A stretch of DNA of 64,000 nt from Phoronis australis (taxonomy: Eukaryota; Phoronida; Phoronidae), in NCBI GenBank assembly GCA_002633005.1, contig NMRA01000067.1, positions 625,025-689,024 of the forward strand. Direction: 5' to 3'. Numbering within the stretch: position 1 is the stretch's first letter; every line of letters begins with the position of its first letter. Positions 43,373 to 57,406 of this stretch are shown here, in pieces. Below the pieces are notes generated by a model. The model saw only the letters and a program-made list of their open reading frames with translations, did no database searches and was not told the DNA's origin. The position numbers and the translations under genes were made by a program.

Positions 43373-45840
43373 AGTGAAATATTTACCTGGACACAGACAA
43401 ACTACCTGGCCAATCTATCAGTCTTCACTTTGCAGTCTGCAGCGAGAGACTGCGGAACGGTTCACCGTCAAACCCCTAACGCACTTCAACTGAACTCAAC
43501 AACTTTAGTTATTCTCAGCCCATTCACACCAACAACGCACCTGTATAAATTATGATCAAATAGAATAACACTCCACCACACACACTGCCTATCATAGCCA
43601 ACACTAATTTGTTTATATTTTCCTGCCAAGTGTCAGGCCAACATAAAGCTGATGATTTGAGTACACAAATTCGAGAATCTCTAAAACCGAACACCTTTCA
43701 TAGAATAAGGCCAAGTGTCATTCAACCTGACTTGGTTGTTCAATTAAGCCAATGTAGGCCTAGTCACAGTTCTTGAGAAACTTGAGAAACAATGGCCTTA
43801 GAAAAAACAAACTGTTACATTTATAGCAGCTGAAATAATTTACTACACAGATATTACCCAATGGGGAGACAAATGTAAATTTGGTTTTTAAAAAATTGTC
43901 AATCAAAAGCATTTCAGCGACTTGAGAAGAATGCAGTGGCCTACACCAATATCACATATATATTGACATCCTTATTCAAATAAGCTTTTCAAAGGTACAG
44001 CCTCTTTTACATGTTGAATTCTGTAGTGTGTTAAGCCTCACTAAAACCAAATTGTCTTATAGGTGAGTGCTGAATCGCTGTGACAAGACCAGGAAAATCA
44101 ATCGAATCTCAGCTGGATAAATTTACGAGCAAGAGAAGACACAGAAATGAGGCCCACTTACAAAAAGCTTAAATAATCACTTGGCACTGCTCTTGCTGTC
44201 CAGTATTACTAATGTCAGTTTTTTCACTGGTATTGGGCTTACGAAGTAAATGAACAAACAGCTGGATATGAGGACTACAAACATTACCAGGCAAAACAAA
44301 TTTAAAGAAGCTGCACTGCCCTTTAAAAACAGCCTGTGCAGAAACGTGCAGTTCTGAAGTCCGCCACAAGATGTCATGCATGAATACTTGGACAGAGTTG
44401 GTGGTAGGTGGAAAAGCCTCTTGCTGTCAGACTATCACATGCCAGTGTTGCCTGAGGACACTCATGAATGTGATATTTAGAAAGCTTATCAACACTTAGC
44501 AAATTGTTAATAAAACTTGCAGGCATGATAAGATTAATAATTGAACTTGTTAGTAGACACCTGAGGAGTTGATTTATCTACTGGGTTAGAAAGGAAGATA
44601 GCCCAGAATGTATCTGCAGGGTAAAATGACCAGTGGTCAGTAAATCATATTTGGCCTAAAGTAGCAAGATCTTGCGGCTTTTTGTTGGACTGACTGGCCT
44701 TCAGCCCTTCGAGATAGAAAGATTTTGACCCCATGATAGTCATTGTTAGTTTAGAGTGGTCTTTTAATACAGCACACTAGCTGTTTAAGAAAAGGTGATA
44801 TACTGACCTTTCATTCAAGGGAAAAACATTTTCCTTAAAAAGCATAAAAGCATCTTCAAAATGATTTTAGTCAGCATCAACATCACATCATTTTAAATTT
44901 CCAAATATTCACTCATTAACTTTCAAAATCATTGGGAAACCAAAATTTTATTTAAATCTTTGAGAAAAAGTCCCCTAACAGCTGGTCAAGTTGATCAACC
45001 AATGAATCGCAGGTTTCTCATTGTTGGTTCCCCCATTTCATGAACACTAAAAACCATTAATCATGCATTCAACGCATAGGCAACTTAAAACTGACCAAAC
45101 AAAAATGGACCCAAACAGATCTAGCAAACACGGGGGATATAGAAGCATCACAGGGAACTGGTTCAAACTGATAGTCACAAACGACGGCCTTTTCTTATGT
45201 AGTGTCCACACCATAGAGGTTATAATTTTTAAACTTGGTTTAAAATTGGTTTAAAAGGTTTTAACTGTAGTGCAGTCATAAATCTACCATAGTGGTTTAT
45301 TGAGCAGTTGAGGGTGATTTCAGTTTGGAGTGAAGGCTCCATACAGAGTGAATGGCCAGTACAGTTCAATCCCAAATTTTATCACCTATTATGTGGGGAC
45401 AGACTAGTATTAACTAAAACTAGTGGAGTTGCATGGCTCAGCATGAATGGTAGTGATTACACAAAGATTATTGCAGTGAAAAATGTTACTGTAATCCACC
45501 CTCAAGTTGGTGTGAGCACAACTTGGGTCCCTGGGTTGAATATTAGACAAAGGAAATTGACAGGTACACCAAACATTGATGATGACATCTGGGAGTCCTT
45601 TAGAACATGAGTACTAAAAGCACACCGGTTGAACTAGACCGTTCAATAATGCCAGTTTTGAAACTTAGGCAAGATCCCGCCAACGATGCTGAAAGAGTTT
45701 GTATTTCTGGTTGTCACTCCAAAGCCAGCTGCTCCAAAGATTTTATTTTGAAGCATCTGTCCCACCTTTTTGGTGATCAAATGACATGAAATGTTGCCAT
45801 CAAGTACAAATATGAGAGAAATAATGGCCCAAAGTAACGG

Positions 45841-45890
45841 CACTTCGGAGTGAAGACCTTTCAGAGTAAAGGCCCTTCGGAGAAAATGCC
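45841..45890. repeat. short array of CTTCGGAG hairpin units
   Basis: CACTTCGGAGTG, CCTTTCAGAGTAAAGG and CCCTTCGGAG follow one another; the first two are self-complementary stem-loops and the units look like diverged 20-21 base repeats. Function unknown. Confidence 0.4.
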
Positions 45891-48140
45891 TAGACCCCTT
45901 CACTCACCAATTTAACTTCTATTTAGTTTTGTTTCCACATGCTGTAATTTCTTGTTGCATCTCATAAATGACAATTGCCCTATTGAATAGTTCAGCTCTC
46001 TGAGTCGAAGGTTAAACACTAGTCAGAAAATGGATGCATGAGCCTAGTTAGTAATTAAAGGCGGATACTGAGACAGAAAATGTTAACCTGGTGCAGTTCC
46101 ATTAAACATTAAAACCCAGCATGCATAAACCTATAAATGTACAAACCAGAGTATACAAGTAGTCATCAGCCACAAAGGTGGGCCTCCTTGCATTAAGCAC
46201 AAAGCAGTGTGACTGAGATCTCACCATGCTTCATCAGACACCAGTTGTCAGCAATACATTTCAATTAAAGAAGTGGACAGACCGGCACCACACAAATCAC
46301 AACACACATACAATCAACTAGAACAAGTCAATCATGTCACTAGAATCTGGGTTAATCCAACTTTTTAATCACCAATGGAAAAAACTTGGGAGACAATAAA
46401 TACCAAATAACCCCTCTTAATCTATCATTGTGAGATCAGCTATGCTCTTGCCATATCATCCAGGCCACAAAAGGCTGCCCAGGAAATGCATAGTTTAGAT
46501 TACCAGTATTTACAACTGAGAGGCAATTATAAGACTGCCTCCACAGTACAGTTTACTCAGCCCAGGTAGGGAAGCCTTGGCAATCAGTCAGTCAACAGAG
46601 GCACAGATGGAGCTGAAGAGTTGGAAGTGCATTAAAAGTGCCGTGATTAGACAAATATGCTTACTATAATATGTTCATGTCAAGATTACATTGTTGGGAT
46701 TACGGTTAAGCTTATAATAGGTTTTACTTCAAAATTTTCCAATACAAGGACCGACAAAATAAACACTAATTAACATTAATTAACAGTTGAAGGAAAAAAT
46801 ATCAAAGTAAATATCACTCTTTTACCACCCGCACTTTTATTTTTGGGGTAATTTTTTAAATTTTTTATTTGAAATTGCAAATAACCAGATCCCAGCGCTG
46901 GTACTACACTAAATGCCAATCAAAATGAGATTTATAGAAGTCATTGCCTCCATTCTTATTTTGAAAACTGGACATGTAAGATGTGGCAGATTTAATAAGT
47001 TCATGCTTTCCTTTCTAATTCCGTCAACTATTATGCAAAAAATTGTGTGAAGCCAAACTCAAGTTCGCCTGACATCAGTTTGCATAGAGGTCACCGACTT
47101 TAAGGATGTAATATAATCCTGTCAATTCATACTGTGCTAACATATTGAAATAATTTTAGTCAAGTCCTTGATTCAGTCTTCTCATTGTTCAAACTTTTGT
47201 ACCAAGTTAAATTTAGACCGGTGTAAATCACTTTCTGAACTAAAATTTTTGTCATCACGATGTTCAGTCCATTGTCCAACTCCTTAGCGCTGAAGTAATT
47301 TCAATGAACTTCAGAACAAGAATCAACTGCTTCTACTTCAACAATGAAATCTGTATTCAGTAGGGAAGACAACAGAATTTGTCATCAATGACGAGTAAAA
47401 CACACACCAATGATGAATGAATACACAGACTCCAATCACTAATCCATTGCAGTAATTTAGCATTACTTAATACTAAACAATTATGTCTGCAGACAAAGAC
47501 AAATAGAGAAAGAAAGTCATGGGTAATTACACCAGTGGACTGGAGCCAGGAACAATCAAGTCAACCAACAGGGGTCATTACTGTCATTCCCATGTGAAAA
47601 TTAGGGGAAATAATCCCTCGCACTTTTAAACAAATTTTATTAAAAATAGTTTTCATTGAGACCCGAATTTGCTGGGATTCTGAACGCCACCAAATTTCAC
47701 TGGATTAATATTGGGCTGGGGGGGGGGGTTACTCATACTATATGGCTTGTCGATACAATTAAAATATTCCGAGAGTAATCTGTATCATGCAAGCAATGAA
47801 GCTGGCACATGCATTGACTGCACTAGTTCTGTAGTGTCAGTGTCTGCCAATAGGGGCATCTTTGTCCAATTCATGAACACTCCGGGGACACTACTGTTCA
47901 TGGAATATTAATCCTGTGTATTTTTTCATGGGATATTTTTGGAATTTGAATACACATGGGAATGTGAGACAGACTAAAGACTATGCAAAATAATTACAGA
48001 AATTCACAAATTACCGTCAAAGTTGAAATTTCCTATCAAGTAAAAAAAATCACTATTCTATATCTACTGACAGTATGTAAATGGACCCCCCTTCCCTGCA
48101 TGACGGAGGTCTCCCACTGTCCACTCACACATTCGCATCG

Positions 48141-48194
48141 AGAAGTCAAGGGAAGTGAAACTCATATTCATGTTGCATGTCTTATAAAAAGATT
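48141..48194 (+). repeat. dispersed repeat core, family 1 (diverged)
   Basis: Blocks gaagtcaagggaagtgaaac, tcatgttgcatgtctta and aaaaagattatt align with the family 1 core at 49053-49114. Less similar than the other copies. Confidence 0.4.
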
Positions 48195-49052
48195 ATTGAT
48201 CAAAAGTTCTAAAGGCAAAGATAAAACGGAACACATACTACACCTAGCTCCATCAATAAATCAAAAATTTCTTGGCAATATCATTTTGAAAAGCAAGGTT
48301 TGGAATAAGTTCACAAGCTGAAATTTTAGGTTTGTTTTCAGAAAGCAAAACATGCTGATTATTTCTAGATGATCATTTGCAGAAATTATGAACAAGACTT
48401 GGAAATCAACATACGAAACAATATATTCAATCAGAGACTAGTGTCGATGTTGGGTACTGGCCAATAATCCAAATGGTGCCGGATTTTGAGATCCAACTTC
48501 ATGCCTGTTATTCAGGGGATAAAACAAATTCTCAAAATGCGGAACCTCAGCAAATGAATAAATATCTGTAAAGAATACAGAACATCAACATCGATTTCAT
48601 TTCATGACACAAGTTCACTGTAGATTAAAGTGTAGGGGAAGTACCTGAATGACAAAGGAATTAAAGCTACATTTTGTCCTGTTTAACTGGCTGAAACTAT
48701 GAAAACTGAATGTGGCTTTTTACTCTCTTAAAATCGTCTCATAATGTTCCTTACCAATGACAAAATTCTACTTGCATTACCGAAATAATCAGTGATGAAT
48801 GATACAAATTTTATAACAATAAAGGACCAAATTCGATTTTCAAATAACTGGACAAAATGCAGATGAAATTTAAATGTCTTCTAAACCAATCAAATCACAC
48901 TTGCAGGTTTGCTCAACTGCGCAGAGGAAATGTTACAAAATCACCATCTAGCTACGTAACGTCGCATAAGGGCTCTAGACTTGCAGGTTGAATACCAGCA
49001 TAAGACCTCCATATTTCAGGCAAATTCCTGTAGCGCAGTGCCAGGTAAGCAC

Positions 49053-49114
49053 CATGACGTCAAGGGAAGTGAGACAAAAATCCACCTTGCTTCTTACCTT
49101 GCAAAAGGTCTATT
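49053..49114 (+). repeat. dispersed repeat core, family 1 (plus-strand copy)
   Basis: CATGACGTCAAGGGAAGTGA, then AATCCACCTTGCTTCTTACC and GCAAAAGGTCTATT match the intronic copies at 3918 and 4796 in the opposite orientation. Confidence 0.6.
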
Positions 49115-52100
49115 GGTGTTCCTCTATTCCAAACACTACAAGTACATTCAACCTCTGAGATTCCAGGAACAACACTCACAAACGAGCAAAACACACACAA
49201 CAAGAAAATTCAAATGAAAGGATCAGATCCCAAAATGTCAGCACCGTATTTCTACTTACAGCTCTTCAAAAATCTGACAGTCCAAGGCTCCATTGACCAC
49301 AACCTGACCACTGTCCAGTACAAATCCTGAATGGAGGCTGACACAACAAACCCCACAATACAGGCACCAATAAAAACACAGCACCTATTGAAACCATTCA
49401 CAGCCAATTTCAAGGACCAATGGTCTGTTGCTTGAATTGTGCTAGTGCAATAGCTGTGGACAGGCAAGATTATGCAACCAGTTTCACCCTTGAATGACCA
49501 ATTACACTTCACTAACTAGGGTATTGGTTGATGGTGAAGCAAGCACTTTGTCAGGGGACAGAATAGGGATACAGGAGAGCCTGCATGACTGGCTGAAGGA
49601 ATGAAGGTTTATGAATGAACACCTCTGTTCCACTAACCAGCCTGTTTAAATCAGTTAAAACACATGACTGATCAAAGGCAGTCATTGATATATATACCTA
49701 TTGAGGAATCTTCAACACAACTCTTAATTAACAGTCAATGTATGGTCGACTGTTGCACTGTCAAAACCATTACATCAGTGGTGTAACCTAATAAAAACAA
49801 AGCAACTGTGTTAACATGTTGAACAGAGCAGGACTCAGTGGGAACACCATGGTATAGAAAAAATACTCGGACAACAACTGAGTATCAGAGATATCAGCAG
49901 GAGGTGTACTGAAGGAGCGAGTCTGATAATTTACTAGATATAATGAATGTACTTTCTCAGGTCTCGTGAAAATCATCCTCTTCAAACCAAAATAAAAAAG
50001 TTTGAGACAATCATTAACATTAAGTCACCGTATTAAAACCAATAATAAATGGTTTAACCACAAAACATGAAACAAAATAATGCTTATCAAAGATATTGTT
50101 GCATGGAGCTTTAGAATGAAATATACATTAGATCTTGATTTTATATTTACTACACCACTACTCAGAACAAAATCAAAATAATCTTAAGTGAATTAAAACA
50201 AGTATAAACAAATCACCATTGAAGGACATATGACGGTCACTGTAATGTGTTGACAGAAATGCCCACTGTTGGCCATCTGTGGAACTACACTATACTCTCC
50301 AAAACAATAGATAAATTAACAGGTTTTTATGAGCTGAAAACATAAATCTGTAGCAAGAACTTAACCTTACCTACAGACCCTTTACACAAGGCACACTTAT
50401 CTTGTATGTCCTCAAGCCCAGGACAAAAGGCTCAGTTTGTCCTCATTACATAACCTGACTGATAACAGCTCAGTTACCACCAAACTGACAGTGCTGCAGT
50501 TAACATCTCATTAACACCTCCCCATACACCTTTACTAACCACAACAAGTGAAAACAGTTAACAAACACACACCAATTGCCAGTGACCTTATCTTGAACTT
50601 AACTGACCACATCCATGCACACATACATGTTCAGGCCTTCTCTTACAAGTTAACTTTGAGGTCGATGCAAAGTACGAAGTTGATTTGAATTGTCCCAACA
50701 GTGGTGACACTTGAGTTTAGCTGGCTGAAAAACGGAAATCTAATAAGGCCTTGTACTCTCATTAAATTGGTCTCGTAATATTGTTTACTGGGATAGGATT
50801 CTATTTTGCTCATCAACTCAAGTCACAGGCAATTCAGACATGCGCCATTTTTCAATTTGCAATTTTAGGATAGGGCCACCCCAATAAAATTGGAAAGCTG
50901 ATGGTTTATTAGCAGAGTATTGGGACCCTATCAAGGAGCATTATAAGACACTGATTCAATGTAGTAAAAAGACAACTTATTGTTTGTTGCAGCTAAACAG
51001 GGCAAGGGCAAAGTAGAGCTTTAACCAACGTCAAAGTTACGTTAAAATCTTACCAATTTAGGACACACCATGGCCGACAAGTGAAGTTTTCTTTTACCAT
51101 TTTCCATGCAACACATGCTGTGCCAAATTAAACACTTTTCCACGCTCAAAATTTGTACCGCAGCTAGCAGCAGACGTTTGGAAAAATTGTGGGCACAGAC
51201 AACACTGTTAGAAGCTCTCGAAAATGTAACAAAGGGTATTTTGGCAATTATATTTTGTTTGAATTTGGTTAGACTATTATATCACAAGGTTATGCTGGGG
51301 TCAGTAAAGCAATATCACAAGGTGAAACAATGAAACATTAAGCATGTCATTACGTTGAAGCTTTGCTGTTAAATTCATCTTCTGTGAAGTTAACTGGCAA
51401 TTTTTACTTCAATCGAAAACAAATAAGATAATCTTTCACACAGACCAACACAGCCCCAAAACACTGATGTGTTGAGTTGGTGGCAGGTCTCTCAGTGAAT
51501 CCAAGTTGGTGAGAATAACATATTTGTGTCTGTGCTGAGAACATCAAATCTATTAGGGACTGAAACACAACAAATTGTCCAGCGATGAAATCACATCAAA
51601 TCGCTGGCTAATAAGCTACATTGCTATTTAAAAATAACTTGAAATTTATCTTAAAATATCCCATGCATCGCTTCTAGTGCACTGCTGTAATGCGCGGCTG
51701 TAACACACGGCGATATCTCGTAAGGTGATCTTATGTTTTCATGATATTCTCATGGCTACGATATACACACCTGCACTCACTGGTAGAATTTAATTTGAAA
51801 TATCAACATAGCAGGCCTGTGGACAAACTACTCTTCGACCCGGAACACCGACAAGTAGAACACGTTTTGGGTGAGTTTGGATAGATCACACAAACCACAC
51901 AAACCGTAATATGAGTGATAGCGACTGTTCCAAGAATATCCTCATATCATGTCAGCCGTCAGCGCAAACTAGCAACATTTGTTGATGCTCAAGTGTTTGC
52001 TTAGTGGGACAGGAATGTAGAATTATTGGAGAAAGTTCAAAGTTTCCATTCCCAAGTCATGACTTGTTTCCACAAGTGCCTCACAATTCCTTGCCTCCAT

Positions 52101-52614
52101 CTGGTTCACTTCACTCTGTCAATACCATGCCAACAAGAATAGTCATCCAACATAAACATTTCCTCAAGGATCCTTCTGTCCCAGTTTTAATGCACCTCAT
52201 TAAAGGTGTGTTCAGATCAACTAAATGTGGGTGTAAAAAAATCCTCAAATTTGATAAAAAGTAATTACGAAAATCATCATTTTTTCAACTTTCAAAAGCT
52301 GACTGTTTTGTTAAAAATGCTCAAAATTCCTTATGTATTTGTTAATGACAGTTGTAAAGTACGAAATTTGGAAATGATGTAGGCAAAGTTTTCTCTCTGT
52401 TTACTTTTCTTGAAAATTTTGACAAAATAACTTTCTCTGTTCCCTCAATTGTGTTCGAAACTGAAGAAGCATTACACTATGATTCACACCACAGTTTAGA
52501 CTGTTATAATCCTAGTTCCTGCTTTTAGTCAGTCCAGTGGTCAGCACTATGCGTTCCGATTCAACCCAGTTAGTACCTCCATGTGCCATTGTTTCCAAAG
52601 AGATTTGACAACAG

Positions 52615-52805
52615 CGCCACCTTGAGTTATAACTTTTGCCTCTGTTCACACTGAGTTAAACAGTCATAACCACTTGCTAATCCATCCTAACAGAGTAAGT
52701 TATAACGCTACAGTTACAGAAAACGGGATTTTAAGTGTTCAGACAATAGTTATAACCTTGAAATCGGTTTTAAAACTCATAACCACTTTGTTCTGAACAG
52801 TAAAT
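52615..52805. mobile_element. possible MITE-like segment with TTATAAC motifs
   Basis: Repeated GTTATAAC palindromes, GTTCACACTGAGTTAAAC on the left, and CATAACCACTT twice. This resembles terminally repetitive MITEs rich in GTTAAAC/GTTATAAC but I could not define clean terminal inverted repeats. Confidence 0.2.
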
Positions 52806-53116
52806 ACAATATATTGAGTACAGTCATCTGTTAGCACCCCCTGGGCTGTTGTCAGAGGACCTCAGTATTACCTAACAATTTGTTAGTCAGAGCAGTGACA
52901 GTGATGGACACACTTAAGTCAACACAAGGCCCCAGGGAGCATGGCCGTCTGACAGGGGGGCTAACTTACAAGTGTAATCAGGAGACTAAATATTGCAGAA
53001 CAGTTCAGAATTACCGTTAGATGATTTAGAAACCTGCCTTGAGAGAGACAGTTGGTGTTTGAGGAGGCTATTTGTTAATGATGGCTGATGGCTAGTATGA
53101 AAAGAAAGCATACCAG

Positions 53117-53362
53117 CACAAACATGTGGCTGTAGGTATGCACAGTATACATTATGGTAAGAATAATCTAATAATGAAATACACTAATATCTAACCAGCA
53201 CTAACATGTGGCTCTAGGTATGCACAGTATACATTATGGTAAGAATAATCTAATAATGAAATACACTAATATCTAACCAGCACTAACATGTGGCTCTAGG
53301 TATGCACAGTATACATTATGGTAAGAATAATCTAATAATGAAATACACTAATATCTAACCAG
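53117..53362. repeat. 82-bp tandem repeat, three near-identical copies
   Basis: AACATGTGGCT(G/C)TAGGTAT starts at 53121, 53203 and 53285, and each unit ends ATATCTAACCAGC. The copies are almost identical, so the array is young and probably length-polymorphic. Confidence 0.92.
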
Positions 53363-56244
53363 CTAACTACTCACCTCTCATTCCAACATTATTCACTAAT
53401 TACCGATAACTTTGGTGGGGAACACTAATACACACAGACACGCTTAAATGTCAATCTGTCGGATAATTCCGTCTCTCTGAGTTACACCTCCAACCTGTCC
53501 AACAGAGTGAGTAATCACATCCACAGACGACATGTACTCCCCACTTCCACCAAATGATGGAAATCTTACATCGACTTTGTATCGACCAATTAAAACTTAG
53601 CCGTAGGATAAGAAAAATCGAAAAACGAACAAATCCTCAATTACGCCAAGGTGTATCACAATCACTAGGTTTCTCAACATACAGTTGAAAGGTAGGCTCC
53701 CCGCCAGGTAAGAGGATTAATGATGCATCAGAGTATTGTATTGCAGGGGGCTCATGGCCTTCCTACAGTCCTACAGTGAAGTAGCCACTGAGATTACAAT
53801 GTCTGTGTACCCCTTTCTATCATTTTAATTACGTAACTGATCAAGATGGCATTGAAGCCAAAGGATTACTCAGTTAAACCCCCACACTATGATCCTGAGG
53901 GGGCAGGGAAGGACAAATATTTTCTTTGTATCCTCAAATGTACTACATGGGCACACTAATATGCAGGGAATGACTAGAGTCAACTCTTTGTGTTACCAAC
54001 TGGTGTCAAAATATCCTTTAGTTTCTTTGATGTTTTCTTTGGATTCTAATCATTGTGTTCTAATTAATAATTTTTTCCATATATGAAGACATAATTACGG
54101 TTACTATGAAAACCCATAGAATCAATTGTATTAACGTTCTTGACACGAGTACACAAACCACAACTGTTTCAACTACCCCTGAAGAAGCTTCAGCCATTTT
54201 CTACAAACTGTCATTTTTTTAAGTTCTCCACCACATTGTTTACTCAGACACTCTCAATGAACAGTCATCACTATCTTCACTCCCCTGCTCAGTATTGTAT
54301 AACTATGGCAGACATTAAGAACTAATGAGGAGGTTACCAAACATAACTAATAGAAAGCAATTAATAACAACAGGGGGACCCAAGCAGCATCATAATCATG
54401 GTGTGAAAGTAAACAGTGACACCAACCCCATCTAGTGGCGCTTATGACTAAGTGTTCCTGAGGGGTACTCACCAAGGGCAGTACCCACACACAAGAGGAA
54501 AACAGGATGTGTCACACAGGAGGGGGAGTTTTTATGACCAGTTTCCTAACAAAAAGTACCTTACCAAAAAATTCCCCCCTTTTGAGACTACTCCCTCAAA
54601 GAAGTGCATGGTATCCTCATTTTCCAACAGCACCAACAACCAAAATATAGTCGAGTATCCGTGAATAATCGACTATTTTTGTTGTGGACGTGCCAGTGTA
54701 AAATTAAGACATACACCCTTTTAAAGAGCTAGGACGATAAAAATGGATCTACCTGAAGAGAACTTCGAAAAATTCAGAAAGGTTTGCATTAGATTTCCTA
54801 AAATAGACAACAGAACCCTTCTCAGTGTAGTGCTGGTAGCAAAAAAGAGCGTTTTGTAAACAGCAAAAATTAACCTAATGGTATGAATTCAATGACAAAG
54901 ACAAAGAAGGTGCCCAAGGAAAAGTCACAACAGCGCATTCACTATGCAACCATTTATACAAGCCCCCCCCCCATACCTTCTCAGGACATTTGTGGACCAT
55001 ATGATGTTTTAATTGAGGATAAGTCTTAGAGTACACAGCAGGTTTCCCAACGACATCACATCATTAGTTGGTCAGAGGTTGTTGTTAGCTCACTAAGATT
55101 GTCAGTATATTGTTCAACAACTGCAAGCCCTACTCTAAGTGAAGGTAATCACAACATACCAATTATTATTAAGCATCCAGAGCAACAAACGGTCAGCAAG
55201 TCTGTCTGGCTGTGCCACGGGAATACACAATACTACGTTTACTTCACACATCTGTCAGCCTATAGTTTTACACACGTTCCAAAACAACAAGTTCACTGCA
55301 TGCCCAATCTGCCACATATAGATTTACTCACTCCCATAACAGCCGTAGATACTTTCGTCCATTGATTCTAAGTCAAGTCAGATATCCCCTGAGGCGCCCA
55401 ACTTTAGTTCTGGTGACTGCCTGATCAATTTTCGGTAAAACCAATGTACAGATCACAACTTCACAGTCAAAGTTCCACGACTAGCCGTGCAAAACTAATA
55501 ACAACGACCAAGGACTGAACAAGGTTTGAAAAACAGAATCCATAAAAAGTGAAACATGGCAATGAACTGGAAATATGCTTAATGACTGCACCTACGATCG
55601 GACATCTTTTCAGAAACATTGTTATCTAATATTCAAAATCTTTATACTCAAAGATAATTTAAAAACCAATATCCAAAAAATATTGTGATCTCAATAATTA
55701 TTTAAAAACCTTACAGCAGCTCTGTGCCCAAAATCCAAATAAGTCATTTTATAACACATAACTTTTTATCGACTTCAAACATCAAAATTGGATGAACACC
55801 CAGTCATAAAAACATTGCTCTTAATCTGGGCTGGCCTGTAGCAACACACACTTCTAGTTGGGATTACCATGTTAAAGTAATTAAACTGTCAAAGTCATCA
55901 TTAGGGCTCAGACTGTTTCAATCTGTTACATGTTACTAGTCCACTCTATACTCCTTGCTTATGGTTTTGAAAGTAATATGGACCACACTGAGGTATTACC
56001 AAACCGATTATCTTGACATTTAGGTTATTTTAGTGATAACGTCATTCCGACTCAATATCCTGTAATTTTTCAGGTTATCACGCACAAATTCACTTTTAAT
56101 TAACGAAACATATTTGGTCACACTCTGCTTAATCTCATGTAACCACTAATTTTTATTTTCCCAGCTTATTAACACTCATGGTAATGGTCACTGCCCAAAA
56201 AACGTACAACTTTGTCTTTTCACCTTAAAGCCAACTATGGTAAA

Positions 56245-56460
56245 GTTTCCTGAAATTTGAACAAAAATAATTGCCAAAATTTTCCATTTTTCAATAGTTC
56301 ACTGCATGGTTAACAACGTTAAAATTCTTTGTTGATGACAGATGTACTACATAAATTGTGGAAATCATCAAGAAAATCCTTCTTCCTATTTATTCAAATT
56401 AAAATTTTGTCATAAAATAAAATTCCATTGTTACACCACATTCTGTTCTAAATTGAGAAA
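56245..56460 (+). repeat. dispersed AT-rich repeat, family 2
   Basis: acaaaaataattgccaaaat, ttccatttttcaat, ttctttgttgatgacag, gaaatcatcaagaaaat and aaattccattgtta...ttctaaattgag follow the family 2 order seen at 7725 and 11120. A looser relative is near 52270-52470. Confidence 0.45.
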
Positions 56461-57344
56461 CCTTTACCATACACTGAACCGCAATACTGAGTTTCCTACA
56501 CACGCAAACCACTGCAATTTTATGTTATACCGACAGATTCATTTTCATACGGTAGTCCCTGCTAAGGTAAAGTCTAGATAAGTTCAGAAATACAAAGAGA
56601 ATACCAGCACAGCAACATGTGAATCCACACAGAAGGCAGAAAAAATGCTCACCAGAAGACAGCATTATGGATCCAAAACTTGTTTCTGTGGTACATACAT
56701 AGAGATTTCAGGATTTAGCTGTTGTGCAACACACAGCAGACATTATGCAACTTTACTGGGGCAAAGGAATGCAGTAATATTGGATCATACACCCAGAACA
56801 ACTACACACAAAGTTTTTAAGCACCTAAACAAACCTTGAGTTCCTCATCAAATTCCACAAAACACTGTCTGCAAACAGTCCTAGACAACGAACAGGGCGT
56901 AAATAAACATCCCAGTTTCACAGGGCCAAATAAGCCGAGAACTGCACTCAGTGACCTCAGGTATGTCACACCTGGTGAGCCACACTGTTACACAATTGTA
57001 CCAGGACAATGCCATACATGGTTTCAATAAGACCACAATGCCACCGTGCTAATGAACCAATCCTAATTGATAAGCAACAGATTTCCGGCTGAAAAGCCCA
57101 GGGATGGGAATCTTCCTTCCCACTTGACAAATTCCAATTTTAAGTGAATTTGGAATCGGGGGTAACACATCCTGTCCTGTGAAGGGCTTCAAACTGCTGA
57201 TCGATAAAATACCTGTCACCTGATATGGAACTACCTGTCTTAATGGACATTAGTAACACGATATAGGCATCTAAGTAGAGTGACTGTCTATTTAAAACAG
57301 ACATTATAAGCAGGTAATGAGTAGCTCATGTTACAACTACATAC

Positions 57345-57406
57345 CTTGAAGGCACTTTAGTGACTTTCACAGCTGACTCGCAGTTGACTGTAGGTTCTCC
57401 CCAACT
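57345..57406 (-). CDS. exon-like segment of unknown gene, unverified
   Basis: A strong acceptor (ccttaacttttcag) and a consensus donor (gtatgtag) frame 62 bases with one open frame, SWGEPTVNCESAVKVTKVPS. The open frame continues upstream into the presumed intron. The composition is like an extracellular protein but I recognise no family, and neither neighbouring exon could be found, so it may be chance. Confidence 0.15.

Noticed and set aside
49252-49512. 86-codon minus-strand ORF running up to a consensus donor (gtaagtag)
   Set aside because: No acceptor or family similarity; probably coincidence.
54742-54858. Short plus-strand ORF beginning MDLPEENFEKFRK
   Set aside because: Looks protein-like but only 38 codons, no family recognised and no supporting exon.
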